Below, in pieces: positions 17,401 through 23,520 of a DNA stretch of 25,358 bases (the first letter of the stretch is position 1; every line of letters starts with the position of its first letter). The DNA is taken from contig CANROL010000001.1 of NCBI GenBank assembly GCA_947632255.1, forward strand, positions 1-25,358. The letters are read 5' to 3'. A program made the translations under genes and the position numbers. The notes below the pieces were generated by a model that worked only from the letters and a program-made list of their open reading frames with translations, made no database searches and had not been told where the DNA came from. This DNA is from an uncultured Bacilli bacterium (lineage in GTDB: Bacteria > Bacillota_I > Bacilli_A > RF39 > UBA660).

Positions 17401-17527
17401 GATATAGTTTTGCATTGTCTTCATCATTTTTTAATTTTAAAGTAATGTCTTTTTTATCTATAAGATAAGCTTCTCTTATATTAAAATCATATATATACCT
17501 TTTTATTATTTCCAATAAAGAATTCAT
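14429..17527 (-). CDS. SWIM-domain SNF2-family helicase/ATPase
   Basis: The 1032-residue protein begins with a SWIM zinc finger (C70-S-C72 and C81-P-H83). A long SNF2-associated region fills residues 100-560. The Swi2/Snf2 motor follows: LREYQKEGVKWLY, Walker A DEMGLGKT near 590, DEAQ near 689, ALTGTPLENS near 715, and the second RecA domain ending in WWNPQVENQATDRAHRIGQ near 960. Such proteins translocate on duplex DNA and remodel bound proteins; bacterial examples are linked to RNA polymerase recycling or DNA repair, but the substrate of this subfamily is not known. It is first in a run with an unknown gene, copA and ttcA. GAGGTG lies before the ATG, and a promoter is at 17550-17578. Confidence 0.93.
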   Translation of the reverse strand: MNSLLEIIKRYIYDFNIREAYLIDKKDITLKLKNDEDNAKLYLYEIKNNNNIDAHVKLVFEDGKLLSFGCSCRNFSTIHSCPHVPAVIIKYGDELTKLNVNDIKTISKKIILDMAKMKKNYAREELKVRYDLEFSDYYYNKSLELKIKIGTSKLYSLGQKIGNFKLAYVNQDREVYFGKDFTYNPDLYYFNSEDEKIIEYILNNYENSTLLFYENKMVPILRLLHDHEFYFNGTLVKGIIDGLPFNVKLNKDKDNYVLNFDYQQITPLLSNFKYVMANNKIYYLDKDKANLLKTLNSNNLKELVFSKDELNNFSKGILSIVKKDLIIDENISEIGLLNTEDVKLYFDFNQDSITCKVKLLYNNVEVDYFKKPNDIIRDIDFENQVIEDLKSYNFIVDNKKIVLNEIDDIVDFLDEGLGKLTNKYQVFTSEKVKNTNIIKKPKVKSNFAIGSDNIMHYDFQVQDVDSKELDKLLSSLRKKKKYYRLKNGNIIDLNNEDLDSLNDLVDDLNINLKEQDSSGIIPKYQAIYLDYLKKEKYPNLETNNLFDDFIDNFKKYNKIKLDIKDNILREYQKEGVKWLYTIYKCDLGGILADEMGLGKTIQSIYLMKELIKEDKKAKFLVVCPTALVYNWATEFDLYGKEISYKIIHGSNRIKEVENIDEQVIITSYGTLREDIEKYDNLTFKAMFIDEAQNIKNPMALISKAVKNVKANTKYALTGTPLENSIVELWSIFDFIMPGFLGNLTKFNLKYHFHEGDDSYNEKIEKLKNVTSPFIMRRKKSDVIKELPEKVENNIYIDLGENQKRLYKKVVEEVRDEVANILSANDFNSSRTKIIVLLTRLRQLCIDPHLIFDNYEGESTKIENLVEIVKEIISNNHKILIFTSFKSALEIVKEKFMEAGITFYTIDGSVSAKNRKELVDKFNNDKTNTFLITIKSGGTGLNLTSADVVIHLDLWWNPQVENQATDRAHRIGQTKVVEVIKLITKGTIEEKILELQKKKQKLSDDLIEKNKVNDVELASLTEKDIKNLLDLDN

Positions 17528-17549
17528 ACTACACCTCTAACTCCCCATT

Positions 17550-17578
17550 AGTATAGCAAATTTTATTTTTGATGTAAA
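17550..17578 (-). promoter_or_regulatory. Sigma-A promoter of the SNF2-copA-ttcA run
   Basis: On the minus strand TTTACA (17573-17578) and TATACT (17550-17555) are 17 bases apart. The element fills the short gap between the methyltransferase stop at 17581 and the SNF2 ATG at 17527. Confidence 0.7.
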
Positions 17579-17580
17579 TA

Positions 17581-18477
17581 TTAACTTATTTTTCTAAATT
17601 TAGCTACAAAAAATCCTTCATATTCCCAACTAGGCAAAACGGTTATTACTTCATTAAATTTCGATGGCAACTTATTAATATCACTGAAGTAATTACTAAT
17701 ATCCAGCAATTCTACTCTATTTGTTGCTAATAACTTATTAACTATTTCTTCATTTTCTCTTTTTAAAATAGAACAAGTAGAATAAACTAAAATACCACCT
17801 ACTTTTAATAAATCTAAAGTTTTCATAATTAAATCACTTTGTATTTTATTAACATTATTAATTAATTCCCTATTAAAATTATCATCTATTTTATCACCTT
17901 TAATATTTAAAGTACCAGCCCCACTGCAAGGTGCATCAAGTAATATTTTATCAAAACTAAAATTATTATCTAAAAACCTAGCATCTTTATTTAATATTAC
18001 ACATTTTTTAACACCTAATTTATTTAAATTATATTGTAATCTCTCATATCTTATTTTATTTTTTTCTACAGCAGTTATTATTGCTTTATTATTAGTAAGT
18101 GAGGCAATTTCACTAGTTTTTCCACCAGGAGCCGCGGTCATATCTAATATATTTTCCCCCTCTTTAGGATCTAAAACAAGCACAGGTAACATTGATGATA
18201 AACTTTGTAAATATATCTTTCCTTCTCGATATATCTCTAATTTTCGCAAATCTTCTTCTGTTTTATTTAATATTATTAAAGCATCATCATACCAAGAAAT
18301 ATCGTTATATTTAACATTTTCTTTATCTAAAATATTTAATATCTCTTCTTTAGTAGTTTTAAGAGTATTTATTCTAATACTTACAACTCTTTTAGATTTT
18401 AAACCATCTATAATTAACTCTACATCTTTATCATTATAATCTTCTTTTAATAATGTTTTAAATTCATTAATATCCAT
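17581..18477 (-). CDS. RsmB/NOP-family rRNA (cytosine-C5) methyltransferase
   Basis: The 298-residue enzyme has the NOL1/NOP2/Sun core: the AdoMet loop DMTAAPGGKTSEIASL, the acidic end of the next strand in AVEKN, DAPCSGAGTL with one catalytic Cys, and YSTCSI with the second Cys. It methylates C5 of a cytosine in 16S or another RNA using a covalent Cys-C6 intermediate. It lacks both the NusB-like N-terminal domain of RsmB and a C-terminal PUA/RsmF extension, so the exact target is open. AAGGTGGTAGGA directly before ATG 18477 sets the start; a TTG 11 codons upstream overlaps the jag hairpin and is rejected. It occupies the place after jag where many Bacilli have mnmE. Confidence 0.88.
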   Translation of the reverse strand: MDINEFKTLLKEDYNDKDVELIIDGLKSKRVVSIRINTLKTTKEEILNILDKENVKYNDISWYDDALIILNKTEEDLRKLEIYREGKIYLQSLSSMLPVLVLDPKEGENILDMTAAPGGKTSEIASLTNNKAIITAVEKNKIRYERLQYNLNKLGVKKCVILNKDARFLDNNFSFDKILLDAPCSGAGTLNIKGDKIDDNFNRELINNVNKIQSDLIMKTLDLLKVGGILVYSTCSILKRENEEIVNKLLATNRVELLDISNYFSDINKLPSKFNEVITVLPSWEYEGFFVAKFRKIS

Positions 18478-18492
18478 TCCTACCACCTTAAA

Positions 18493-18514
18493 GAAAAAGA
18501 CTTTATTCAAGTCT
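18493..18514 (-). terminator. Hairpin with T run over the jag stop codon
   Basis: On the minus strand AGACTT (18509-18514) pairs with AAGTCT (18498-18503) around a 5-base loop and is followed by TTTTTC. The stem begins inside the jag TAG codon. The downstream methyltransferase has no other clear promoter, so this is probably a partial stop (attenuator). Confidence 0.6.
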
Positions 18515-19124
18515 ATTCTATATATTTTATTACTACTCTTCTATTAGGCTCTTCCCCAGTACTTTCTGTTTTAATGTTTTTATAATTAGAAAGAACATTA
18601 TGAACAATTCTTCTTTCATAAGAATTCATTGGATCCATTTCCACATCAACCTTAGTATTTCTTACTTCGCGAGCTAAATTTTTAGCTAATCTTTCTAATC
18701 TACTTATTTGTCTATCTTTATAATCTTCAACATCCAAAACAATTTTAGGTCCATCATTGGGGGCAATATTTTTAATAAATTGTCTAGTTAAAACTGTTAA
18801 AGCTTCCAAGTTTTGACCATTTTTACCAATTAAAATTGGATTATTATTAGAAAACATTTTAAACGTTGTTGTATCTTCTACTGTTGTAACTTCTATATTA
18901 ACTTGTAAATTCATCCCATTTACTATTGTTTTTAAAAATTCTTCAACAGCACTAATAATATCAACTTTTAAAAATCCTGAACATTCATAAGTTGTTCCTT
19001 TAAATAAACCTCCTTTTGTCTCTTCAAAAGAATATACTACTTCTTCTAAACTGGCATTTAATTTAGCTAGTACTTTATTTAAAGCATCATCTTTTGTTTT
19101 TGCTACTTCTTTTACTACATTCAT
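18513..19124 (-). CDS. khpB: RNA-binding protein Jag/KhpB (EloR)
   Basis: The 203-residue protein has the three parts of Jag: an N-terminal Jag_N region (AKTKDDALNKVLAKL... with GLFKG), a KH domain carrying LIGKNGQNLEAL, and a C-terminal R3H domain with the ERRIVHNVL signature. It binds RNA, usually together with KhpA, and affects cell elongation and division in streptococci; in B. subtilis it is the SpoIIIJ-associated protein. The GKxG loop of the KH domain is GKNG, intact. It follows yidC by 17 bp with GAGGTAG upstream, the standard order, and its stop codon overlaps a terminator-like hairpin. Confidence 0.95.
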   Translation of the reverse strand: MNVVKEVAKTKDDALNKVLAKLNASLEEVVYSFEETKGGLFKGTTYECSGFLKVDIISAVEEFLKTIVNGMNLQVNIEVTTVEDTTTFKMFSNNNPILIGKNGQNLEALTVLTRQFIKNIAPNDGPKIVLDVEDYKDRQISRLERLAKNLAREVRNTKVDVEMDPMNSYERRIVHNVLSNYKNIKTESTGEEPNRRVVIKYIE

Positions 19125-19141
19125 TTCTACTACCTCATTTC

Positions 19142-20134
19142 TTATTTATTTTTAACCTTTTTAGGTTTTATAACCACTGGTTTATTCTTTTCCTTATCAT
19201 CTAACTTTTTAAAGACAAAGTTTTGAATTACTACAAAAGCATTCGTCGCAATCCAGTATAAAGCTATTGCTGTTGATAAATATAGTGATGCTACTGAAAT
19301 CATAATAATCATAAACTTAAACATAAATGACATTTGTTTAGCCATATCATCATTACCTACATTATTATTGTTTCCCATCGCATTTTTAAATGATAAATAA
19401 GTTGTTAAAATAGTAAGTAAAATAATTACAATATATAACCATTCATGATATTCTAATAAACCAACAATTGGGGTTTTACCTAATGTTAATCCTAAAAACT
19501 TATCCTCGAATATCGCCGGTGTTCTATTTATTGCTTGTAAGAAAGCAAAGAACAAAGGTAATTGAATGAAAGCGAGTAAACAACTTCCAAAAGGACTGAT
19601 ATTATATTTTTTATAGACCATCATCATTTCTTGAGATTTAGCAAGCATCGCTTCATTATCCGTTTTATTCGCGTATTTCTTTTCAATTCTCGCTAACTCT
19701 GGTTGAGCTTTTTGCATATTACTTGATTGTTTCATAGTCTTACGAGATATAGGCATTAATATTAATCTAATAGCTAAACCTATAATTATAACCGAAAGGC
19801 CAAAACTATTAATTAAATATCCTAACTTTAATATTATATAAGCAAGTGGCTTAACAAATAGTCCTTCCCAAATACCTTTAGCTTTATTACTAGATAATTT
19901 AAATTCGGAACATTTAGGCAATTTATCATACTTAATTTTTGTTTGATCTTTATATTTTTCATATAACTTATCTAATTCTTTATCTTCGGGCTTACACAAA
20001 ATATCTTTTTGTAATACTTGACCTGTTGCTTCATATTCTACTGGTTTTTTATTATCCATTATGTAGTTACTATTTCCACATGCCGTTAGAATTAAAATCA
20101 TTACTACTAAAATGCTAATCTTTATTTTTTTCAT
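19142..20134 (-). CDS. yidC: Membrane protein insertase YidC (lipoprotein type)
   Basis: The 330-residue protein starts with a lipoprotein signal peptide with lipobox LTAC (Cys19), as in Gram-positive YidC/SpoIIIJ. The conserved core has five hydrophobic segments, including the groove Arg in AIRLILMPISRKTMKQSS and the cytoplasmic helical hairpin with AQPELARIEKKYANK. The C-terminal tail is basic (KNKPVVIKPKKVKNK), as expected for ribosome contact. It inserts and folds membrane proteins with or without SecYEG. Its start overlaps the end of rnpA by 20 bp, with AGAGG upstream; jag follows closely. Confidence 0.96.
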   Translation of the reverse strand: MKKIKISILVVMILILTACGNSNYIMDNKKPVEYEATGQVLQKDILCKPEDKELDKLYEKYKDQTKIKYDKLPKCSEFKLSSNKAKGIWEGLFVKPLAYIILKLGYLINSFGLSVIIIGLAIRLILMPISRKTMKQSSNMQKAQPELARIEKKYANKTDNEAMLAKSQEMMMVYKKYNISPFGSCLLAFIQLPLFFAFLQAINRTPAIFEDKFLGLTLGKTPIVGLLEYHEWLYIVIILLTILTTYLSFKNAMGNNNNVGNDDMAKQMSFMFKFMIIMISVASLYLSTAIALYWIATNAFVVIQNFVFKKLDDKEKNKPVVIKPKKVKNK

Positions 20135-20459
20135 TGTTTCCTCTTTCTAAAGATTTAATTAATTCATCTTCCATTACTTCGTATGATAAACTAATAATAT
20201 CTCTCTTAACCATTATAATATAATTATAAGTATTTTTAAACATTTTTTTATGATTATCAATAATCATTCTAAGTCTTCTTTTAATTTTATTTTTCTCAAC
20301 AGCATTCCCACATTTTTTACTAACTGCTAAACCAAACATAGGATACTTATTAAATCCATCCTTATAATATATATTATAATATTTAGATTTTATGTATTTA
20401 CCAGTTTTAATTATATCATTAAAATCATCATTTTTTTTAATAACCTCATACTTTTTCAC
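20115..20459 (-). CDS. rnpA: Ribonuclease P protein component
   Basis: This 114-residue basic protein has the RnpA fold pattern: FGLAVSKKCGNAVEKNKIKRRLR, whose basic helix contacts the RNase P RNA, and a hydrophobic YNYIIMVKRDI strand. It helps the RNA subunit mature the 5' ends of tRNAs. It begins with GTG; an ATG overlapping it is out of frame. AGGATGTG lies upstream. It is 57 bp past the rpmH stop, with a hairpin terminator between them, so it is probably made from read-through of the rpmH promoter at a lower level. Its 3' end overlaps yidC. Confidence 0.96.
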   Translation of the reverse strand: MKKYEVIKKNDDFNDIIKTGKYIKSKYYNIYYKDGFNKYPMFGLAVSKKCGNAVEKNKIKRRLRMIIDNHKKMFKNTYNYIIMVKRDIISLSYEVMEDELIKSLERGNNEKNKD

Positions 20460-20485
20460 ATTATCACATCCTAAAAATTCTTTTT

Positions 20486-20517
20486 AAGAAAAAAAAGTAC
20501 CACTATAAAAAAGTGGT
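20486..20517 (-). terminator. Partial terminator between rpmH and rnpA
   Basis: On the minus strand ACCACT (20512-20517) pairs with AGTGGT (20499-20504), followed by ACTTTTTTTT. The stem starts with the last base of the rpmH stop codon (20517-20519). It would cap most rpmH transcripts while letting some continue into rnpA. Confidence 0.75.
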
Positions 20518-20639
20518 TATCTAGCTAAAACTTTACGACCTTTCTTACGTCTATTATTTAAGACATTAGATTCTTTACGAGCAAAAAATCCATGCTTTTT
20601 AGCTTTCTTACGATTATTTGGTTGATATGTTCTCTTCAT
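20517..20639 (-). CDS. rpmH: 50S ribosomal protein L34
   Basis: A 40-residue, very basic protein beginning MKRTYQPNNRKKAKKHGFFA and ending RRKKGRKVLAR, the L34 pattern. Common bacterial L34 is 44-45 residues; the missing residues fall in the middle (the usual region between HGFRAR and the RRRxKGR block reads RKESNVLNNRRKKGR). The protein binds 23S rRNA on the large subunit. A very strong GGGAGGTGG lies before the ATG, a consensus promoter upstream, and a hairpin terminator at the stop. It heads the rpmH-rnpA-yidC-jag-methyltransferase operon. Confidence 0.95.
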   Translation of the reverse strand: MKRTYQPNNRKKAKKHGFFARKESNVLNNRRKKGRKVLAR

Positions 20640-20674
20640 AACATCCACCTCCCTTAAAAATTTCAAGTAGTTTC

Positions 20675-20703
20675 ATTATAATATTTTCTTAGGCTTTAGT
20701 CAA
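20675..20703 (-). promoter_or_regulatory. Sigma-A promoter of rpmH operon
   Basis: On the minus strand TTGACT (20698-20703), 17 bases, then consensus TATAAT (20675-20680). The predicted leader is about 30 bases with a GGGAGGTGG ribosome site. Confidence 0.88.
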
Positions 20704-20744
20704 GAATTTTTAAGTTAAAATTTGAGTTTAGGATATTAAATAAT

Positions 20745-21536
20745 TTATTTATTATCTTTTTTTACTTTTAAAACTCTAGCTTTTAACAACGGCTTATCTA
20801 AATTAGCATAATATTTTAATACTTCTTCTGTTTTAGCAGGTTCATATTTAAATTTTTCTAAATACCTTGCAATAACTTCACTATCTCCTAATAATCCATA
20901 TTGTTCATTAATATATTTTTTATCAATCTTGATTAATCCAACTAAATATATGAAATTCCATAATTTAAGTTTAAGTCCCATATTTCCTTTATAATATTCA
21001 TCTTTTTCCATAAAGGTATTAATTTCATTAAAATTATTTACACCCGGTAAATTATTATTTATAACATAAATCATCTTACATAAAGTATCCATTCCTTTAT
21101 AATCAAGTTTTAATTTTCTAAACATAGGAATAATTATTTTTAATTTATTAATTTCCGAAGCTTCAAAATAACCTATAAGAAAATAATCTAAATATTTTTC
21201 AAATGTTGGAACATCATTAATTTTTCTAATTAATTTAGAAAGAGATTTTCCAAATTCTAAATTAAATTGTTGAACAACTTCTTTCTTTTTTTCTAAATTA
21301 TCTAAATCCATATCAAGTGACAATGAATATGGAATATGAAAATCAAATATAAAAAAGCGTTTTTTTCCACCACAATTAAATTGTTGTAAAAAATAAATGG
21401 CATCTTGCATTTTTCTCTTTCTTATTAAAGATAATTGTCCTAAATTAATACTTTCATTATCATCTAAATCATATGCCTCTCCATATAATAGTCTATACAA
21501 ATTTAGCATAGTCTTTTCATCAAAATTTAAATCCAT
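20745..21536 (-). CDS. Unrecognised helical protein between rpmH and the origin
   Basis: This 263-residue protein is soluble, mostly helical and lysine-rich, with no signal peptide, cysteine cluster or ATP-binding motif; KRFFIFDFHIPYSLSLDMDLD is its most distinctive segment, followed by four or five amphipathic helices. I do not recognise the family. I start at ATG 21536, with AGGAG about 9 bases upstream; a TTG at 21545 sits directly on that site. It has its own promoter (21558-21585), and its 3' end runs toward rpmH without a clear terminator. Its position next to the origin is conserved-gene territory, which suggests a lineage-specific housekeeping role, but no function can be read from the sequence. 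Confidence 0.7.
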   Translation of the reverse strand: MDLNFDEKTMLNLYRLLYGEAYDLDDNESINLGQLSLIRKRKMQDAIYFLQQFNCGGKKRFFIFDFHIPYSLSLDMDLDNLEKKKEVVQQFNLEFGKSLSKLIRKINDVPTFEKYLDYFLIGYFEASEINKLKIIIPMFRKLKLDYKGMDTLCKMIYVINNNLPGVNNFNEINTFMEKDEYYKGNMGLKLKLWNFIYLVGLIKIDKKYINEQYGLLGDSEVIARYLEKFKYEPAKTEEVLKYYANLDKPLLKARVLKVKKDNK

Positions 21537-21557
21537 CAAAACCAACTCCTAAGTTAT

Positions 21558-21585
21558 ATTATACTTAAAAAAATTAATAAAGCAA
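21558..21585 (-). promoter_or_regulatory. Probable promoter of the gene at 20745-21536
   Basis: On the minus strand TTGCTT (21580-21585), 16 bases, then TATAAT (21558-21563). It abuts the origin; the first DnaA box lies 26 bases further upstream at 21611, so DnaA could affect it. Confidence 0.5.
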
Positions 21586-21731
21586 TACATAAAATATAAA
21601 TTGTTAGTAATGTGGATAATTTTTTTCATAAACAAGTTATTAACAAATAAACATTTAAACAAACTCATCCAAGCATATCTTATCAACACGTTTTTTCTTT
21701 ACAATTGTTTATAATTAACTACTTACTAACA

Positions 21732-21755
21732 TTTTACAAAATTCGACAAATCTCG
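21732..21755 (+). repeat. 24-bp direct repeat flanking dnaA-dnaN, left copy
   Basis: The sequence here matches 24701-24724 at 21 of 24 positions, with shared core ATTCGACAAAT. The core TTCGACA equals the reverse complement of the Spo0A-box pattern TGTCGAA. The copies bracket dnaA and dnaN in the same orientation. Confidence 0.6.
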
Positions 21756-21982
21756 GTATTATCTAACAAAACAAGGCAATAATAAACATTTATTAACATT
21801 TTTAACAATAACTATCAAATATTAACATTGTTAATTGTTTATTAAAATCTAATTCTTAAAGTTGATATGTTTATAACCTTAATTATTGCCCTAAAAACCT
21901 ACCCAAAATAGTGTTTATAACATGTTAATAAACTTTTTTATTTTTTTTAACATAAAGTCTTTTCTTTTTTATTTTTTTGCAT

Positions 21983-21988
21983 TATAAT
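21983..21988 (+). promoter_or_regulatory. Putative dnaA -10 box
   Basis: TATAAT lies 37 bases before the dnaA start. No good -35 is found 16-18 bases upstream in the T-rich run, so the promoter may depend on an activator or on the T-rich upstream DNA. Confidence 0.45.
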
Positions 21989-21990
21989 TA

Positions 21991-22009
21991 GTCTATAAAC
22001 GGTATAGAC
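21991..22009 (+). promoter_or_regulatory. Perfect 7-bp inverted repeat at the dnaA transcription start
   Basis: GTCTATA (21991-21997), a 5-base loop AACGG, then TATAGAC (22003-22009). It begins two bases after the -10 box and ends just before the GGGGTGAAGG ribosome site. It could be a DNA operator or an mRNA hairpin limiting dnaA translation. Confidence 0.5.
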
Positions 22010-22025
22010 TGCGGGGTGAAGGTTT

Positions 22026-23375
22026 TTGGGTAAAGATGAATTACTAGCATCTTTCTTAACCAATATTGCTAAAGAAATAAGTCCAACATCATTTACAGCC
22101 TGGTTTAACAATTTAAAAATTGTTTCTTTAACTAATGATTCCATAATATTTGAAGTTCCCATGGAAATTCACAAAAAAATGCTCGGGGACAATTATTATG
22201 CGATGATTGAGAAAGTACTAAAAAATATAACTAATATAGATTATGATATTGATTTTGTTTTAGAAAATGAAATTGATATACCCGAACAAGTTGTTACTAA
22301 TCCTATTATTTCTAATAACGATTTTAATACTAATCTTAATCCTAATTTAAACTTTGATAATTTCGTAGTTGGGGATACTAACCGCCTAGCTAAAGTAGCC
22401 GCGATGGCTGTCGCGGAATCCCCTGGTCGTATTCATAATCCTTTATTTATATATGGCAAAAGTGGTCTTGGCAAAACGCATTTAATGCACGCGATTGGAA
22501 ATTATATTGTTGCTAATTCTAATCGAAAAGTCTTGTATTGTACCTGTGATGAATTTATGACAGAATATACCAACATAGCTAATCCCGATAATGCAAAAAA
22601 TTCAATAGAATACGCCACCGAATTTAAAAATAAATATCGTAACATTGATGTTTTAATAATTGATGATATTCAGTATTTAGTGGGTGCCGAAAAAACGCAG
22701 CAAGAATTCTTTAATACTTTCAATTATCTTCATCAATCAAATAAACAAATAATTATAAGTAGTGACCGTTCCCCAGATGATTTAAAAATTTTAGAGGAGC
22801 GCTTACGATCAAGATTTATGTGGGGCCTTCCGGTTGATATATACCCACCTGATTTTGACTTAAGATGTCGAATTATCAGGAAAAAAATCGAAAATTCGAG
22901 TATTGCCAACTTAATCACGGATGAAAGTATTGAATATATTGCTAATTCTTGTCAAAACGATATTCGTTTTCTAGAAGGTGCCGTAAATCGACTTATGGCA
23001 TATACAGCCATGATAGTTCCTAAAAGTATTGATTTAGAATTTACCTGTGAAGCTTTAAAAGATTTTGTTAATAAAAACATTTATTCTAACAATAATATCA
23101 CCAAAATTCAAAAAGCTGTCGCAGATCATTATAATATAACAATTGATGATTTAAAAGGTAAAAAAAGAAGTAATAAAGTTGCTCATCCTCGTCAGCTAGC
23201 TATGTACTTATGCCGACTTGAAACTGATGAAACATACCCAAGAATTGGCTTAGAATTTGGAGGAAGAGACCACTCAACAGTAATATTTGCCTGTGATAAA
23301 ATAGAAAAAGAATTAGAAACCGACACCAATGGCGAATTAGAAAGGACTATAAAAGAAATAAAAGCTAAATTGTAG
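22026..23375 (+). CDS. dnaA: Chromosomal replication initiator DnaA
   Basis: The 449-residue protein has domain I (residues 1-75, including SPTSFTAWFNNL), a short Asn-rich linker (about 95-112), the AAA+ domain with Walker A GKSGLGKTH at 144-152, Walker B DVLIIDD at 208-214 and an Arg-finger region (RLRSRFMWG), and domain IV with the DNA-binding signature GGRDHSTV near 412. It binds ATP, assembles on DnaA boxes and opens the origin. It starts with TTG at 22026, which aligns with the family N-terminus; no in-frame ATG is nearby. The ribosome site GGGGTGAAGG is close, so initiation may be weak. Boxes upstream and in the dnaA-dnaN gap suggest autoregulation. Confidence 0.98.
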   Translation: MGKDELLASFLTNIAKEISPTSFTAWFNNLKIVSLTNDSIIFEVPMEIHKKMLGDNYYAMIEKVLKNITNIDYDIDFVLENEIDIPEQVVTNPIISNNDFNTNLNPNLNFDNFVVGDTNRLAKVAAMAVAESPGRIHNPLFIYGKSGLGKTHLMHAIGNYIVANSNRKVLYCTCDEFMTEYTNIANPDNAKNSIEYATEFKNKYRNIDVLIIDDIQYLVGAEKTQQEFFNTFNYLHQSNKQIIISSDRSPDDLKILEERLRSRFMWGLPVDIYPPDFDLRCRIIRKKIENSSIANLITDESIEYIANSCQNDIRFLEGAVNRLMAYTAMIVPKSIDLEFTCEALKDFVNKNIYSNNNITKIQKAVADHYNITIDDLKGKKRSNKVAHPRQLAMYLCRLETDETYPRIGLEFGGRDHSTVIFACDKIEKELETDTNGELERTIKEIKAKL

Positions 23376-23379
23376 ATAA

Positions 23380-23510
23380 CTATTTAAAAAAGTGTGCATA
23401 ACTAATCATTTATTAACAATAAAAATATTAAAATAACTCCTAAATAAAAGGAAAAAACAAGTTGCTAACATTATTAACAGTATTATAAATAATATAATAA
23501 ATTAGAAAGA
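23380..23510. other. Second DnaA-box cluster between dnaA and dnaN
   Basis: The 145-bp gap has TTATGCACA (reverse, 23393-23401), and TTATTAACA at 23410-23418 and 23471-23479, followed by the A/T-only run 23481-23502. In B. subtilis the unwinding site is likewise in the dnaA-dnaN gap. TTGCTA (23462-23467), 16 bases, TATAAA (23484-23489) could be the dnaN promoter, overlapping the last box. Confidence 0.65.
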
Positions 23511-23520
23511 AGGAATGTAT

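Larger units (their letters stand above)
21600..21990. other. oriC: Chromosomal origin region upstream of dnaA (DnaA-box cluster)
   Basis: This 480-bp gap between divergent genes is very AT-rich and holds at least eight 9-mers of the form TTATNNACA. One is the consensus TTATCCACA (reverse strand, 21611-21619). Others are TTATCAACA at 21680-21688; TTATTAACA at 21637-21645, 21790-21798 and (reverse) 21923-21931; and TTATAAACA, reverse, at 21706-21714, 21868-21876 and 21912-21920. The T/A-only run 21929-21978 could be an unwinding element. A 9-bp inverted repeat (GGCAATAAT at 21775, ATTATTGCC at 21882) spans the middle. Gene polarity switches here. Weak boxes will arise by chance in such AT-rich DNA, so only the density and the consensus copy are strong evidence. 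Confidence 0.88.

Noticed and set aside
21947..22162. 71-residue minus-strand open frame over the dnaA start
   Set aside because: It is antisense to DnaA domain I and runs into the T-rich leader; it has no family pattern.
22733..22918. 61-residue minus-strand open frame inside dnaA
   Set aside because: Antisense to the AAA+ domain, with no start signal.
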